Assembly (NCBI GenBank): GCA_027382625.1 | Contig: JAJKFJ010020657.1 | Location: 1 to 37,105 of the forward strand | DNA: 37,105 bases | Reading direction: 5' to 3' | DNA from: Tetmemena sp. SeJ-2015 | Taxonomy: Eukaryota; Ciliophora; Spirotrichea; Sporadotrichida; Oxytrichidae | Shown: in pieces, positions 35,695 through 37,105 of the stretch | Position numbering within the stretch: position 1 is the first letter of the stretch | How the letters are laid out: every line of letters begins with the position of its first letter | The notes under the pieces: generated by a model | Databases searched by the model: none | Seen by the model: the letters and a program-made list of their open reading frames with translations, nothing else | Told to the model about the DNA's origin: nothing | Made by a program: the position numbers and the translations under genes

Positions 35695-36437
35695 TGAAAG
35701 TCTAGAAATTAATGCGAAAATGATGGCACATTTAAGGAAAAGTTCACGAAATATTTTCAACCGTATGTAGAGATAAATTCTAGTAGTTCCAAAATTTTAT
35801 CTCATTACTTGGTATTTAAGATTTTGTTCAAAATATGAATTATTGTAGAGGTTTAAATTTTAAAGATTAGAGAGTCAAAATCAAGAATAATGTTCTGCTA
35901 AACCGATATTAAAGCTTAAAAACTAGCCATTTTTACTTCATATTTCTCAAGCAAACACATATAATCAATGATAATTAAATTATTATGGCTTGATATAGCT
36001 GAGAATGAAATAAAAAGAGGATGATTAAGTTTGTTATTTAATTCAAATGGAATGGAACAGTGACTGTTGAAGTGTGTCCAAAATAAATAGTTATTAGACA
36101 ATTCTATTCAGCTAAGAATTTTAAGATCTTTATAGCCTCGCAACTTTTGTGTGGGATCACTCAGATGAGAGTAATAAGCCACTCAAGTTAAGAAGTAAAA
36201 GTAGAGGATGAAAGATGGGAAAATAAAAACCCCACTGAGCTTGTTCCAAACTTTTCCAAGAAAATTTTCGAAGTTTCTTATTTAATCCAAAAATTTTAGT
36301 AGCGAGATAAAGATACTCGGGATTAATCCTTTAAAAATTTAAAAAATTTAAAATTTAAAAAACCCTTTTGTCGTTTATAACCACAAACCAAAAAAAAAGT
36401 TGCCAAAGGGTATAAATATTTTTAAATTTTTAAATGA
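35695..36437 (+). CDS. coding-like island, last gene candidate
   Basis: Several plus-strand frames follow one another. One from 35697 (ENDGTFKEKFTKYFQPYVEI) stops at a TGA near 35837. One near 35835-35990 starts at an ATG (MNYCRGLNFKDQRVKIK). A third starts at an ATG at 36021 (MIKFVIQFKWNGTVTVEVCP) and stays open to a TGA near 36435, including GITQMRVISHSSQEVKVEDE. The start of the third, with its beta-strand-like opening and EV-x-P pattern, faintly recalls ubiquitin-fold domains, but the spacing does not fit and I make no assignment. After about 36270 the sequence is AT-rich and then homopolymer-stretched. The minus strand also has a 61-codon frame at 35916-36101. Confidence 0.27.
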
Positions 36438-36439
36438 AA

Positions 36440-37105
36440 ATTTTGAATGTCTAATAATAATTATAAATGGAGGCACTTTCAAATACCCACTTTTTAAAGT
36501 CTTTTGGGGGGGGGGCCTTTCCCCTCGAAAAAGTAAAATTTTATAATGAAAAAAATAAGTAAAAAATATGTTTATAGGATAAATTTTTGCTCTTTAATCT
36601 GATTCTTCCAAATTTTAGAAGGGGCCCATTCGAACATCTAAGGGCCCCAAATTTTAATTCCCAAATTTAGTCAGTTAGAGGTCAGCTTTTACCCCAAATA
36701 AAATTTATATTTTTTAAAATTTTTTTTTTGGGGTATTGGGAAAAAACAATTTAAAGCGCAAAAATTTTAAATAGTGGGAAAATTTTTTTCATTTAAACCA
36801 AAAATTTTAAAATTTTAAATAATTAAAAGGGGCTAAAGCCACAATTTTTCAACTTACTTTCCCTTTTGGGTTTTTTAGTAAAGCTGTTATTTCAAAAAAA
36901 AATTTTATTGCAAATATTTTCAAAAAAAAGGGGCTTTAAAAATTTAAATTTTAAAAAAAGGAAAAAATTTTTTAAAAAAATTTTAAATTTTTTTAGGTGA
37001 AGCTGACCTCCTAACTGACTGAATTAGGACTTTAAAAAAATTTTAGGCCCTTTGATGTTCCCAAAAAGGCCCCCTTTAAAAATAGGAAGAACAGATTTAG
37101 AGCGA
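36440..37105. other. homopolymer-stretched terminal block
   Basis: Runs of G, C, A and T are lengthened as in the other low-quality blocks. No feature is supportable. Confidence 0.5.

Overview
The window looks like micronuclear (germline) DNA of a spirotrich ciliate, of the Oxytricha/Stylonychia/Tetmemena type. Two genes are recognisable by homology, a nucleosome assembly protein (NAP1) and the catalytic subunit of protein phosphatase 2A (PP2A). Both read TAA and TAG as glutamine and end at TGA. All tryptophans in them are TGG. Both genes are cut by very short AT-rich insertions (32-42 bp) flanked by 4-5 bp direct repeats. Removing one repeat plus the insertion restores the conserved protein exactly, which is the signature of internal eliminated sequences (IESs) and their pointers. 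The TAA/TAG=Gln, TGA=stop code excludes Euplotes. Pointers without a TA at the junction (ACTT) argue against Paramecium.

Layout. 1-8150 is mostly AT-rich germline DNA. It holds several coding-like islands (1.07-1.62, 2.95-3.30, 5.33-5.68, 6.22-6.7 kb), a 501-bp element with perfect 27-bp terminal inverted repeats (2274-2774), a lone relative of that repeat (6666), and a 21-bp inverted repeat bracketing 5.3-5.9 kb. 8153-10326 is the secure gene block. The C-terminal NAP1 segment comes first, then the N-terminal NAP1 segments, with the middle of the gene missing, so NAP1 is scrambled. The complete, unscrambled PP2A gene follows in four segments. From 10.4 to 16.5 kb there are more coding-like islands in AT-rich DNA. 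The best is a short helical protein at 11677-12190, where two short repeats rejoin the frame. 16.5-19.3 kb has nothing I can name. 19.3-20.4 kb and 24.2-24.8 kb are further islands. The second has two pointer-like junctions that both restore frame. 30471-31117 is a large imperfect palindrome. 35.2-36.4 kb holds two last islands.

Quality caveat. Several blocks (about 3.9-4.4, 22.7-24.1, 25.6-27.4, 29.3-29.9, 31.1-31.4, 33.3-34.0, 34.5-35.1 and 36.2-37.1 kb) are full of stretched homopolymers and look like unpolished long-read consensus. Genes there could be unreadable.

Interpretive caveat. With TGA as the only stop, open frames of 100-180 codons are expected by chance in DNA this AT-rich, and often two or three frames of one island look protein-like. 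Only NAP1 and PP2A are identified by homology. Every other coding call is a candidate based on local GC rise, open frame and, in two cases, pointer-like repeats that restore frame.
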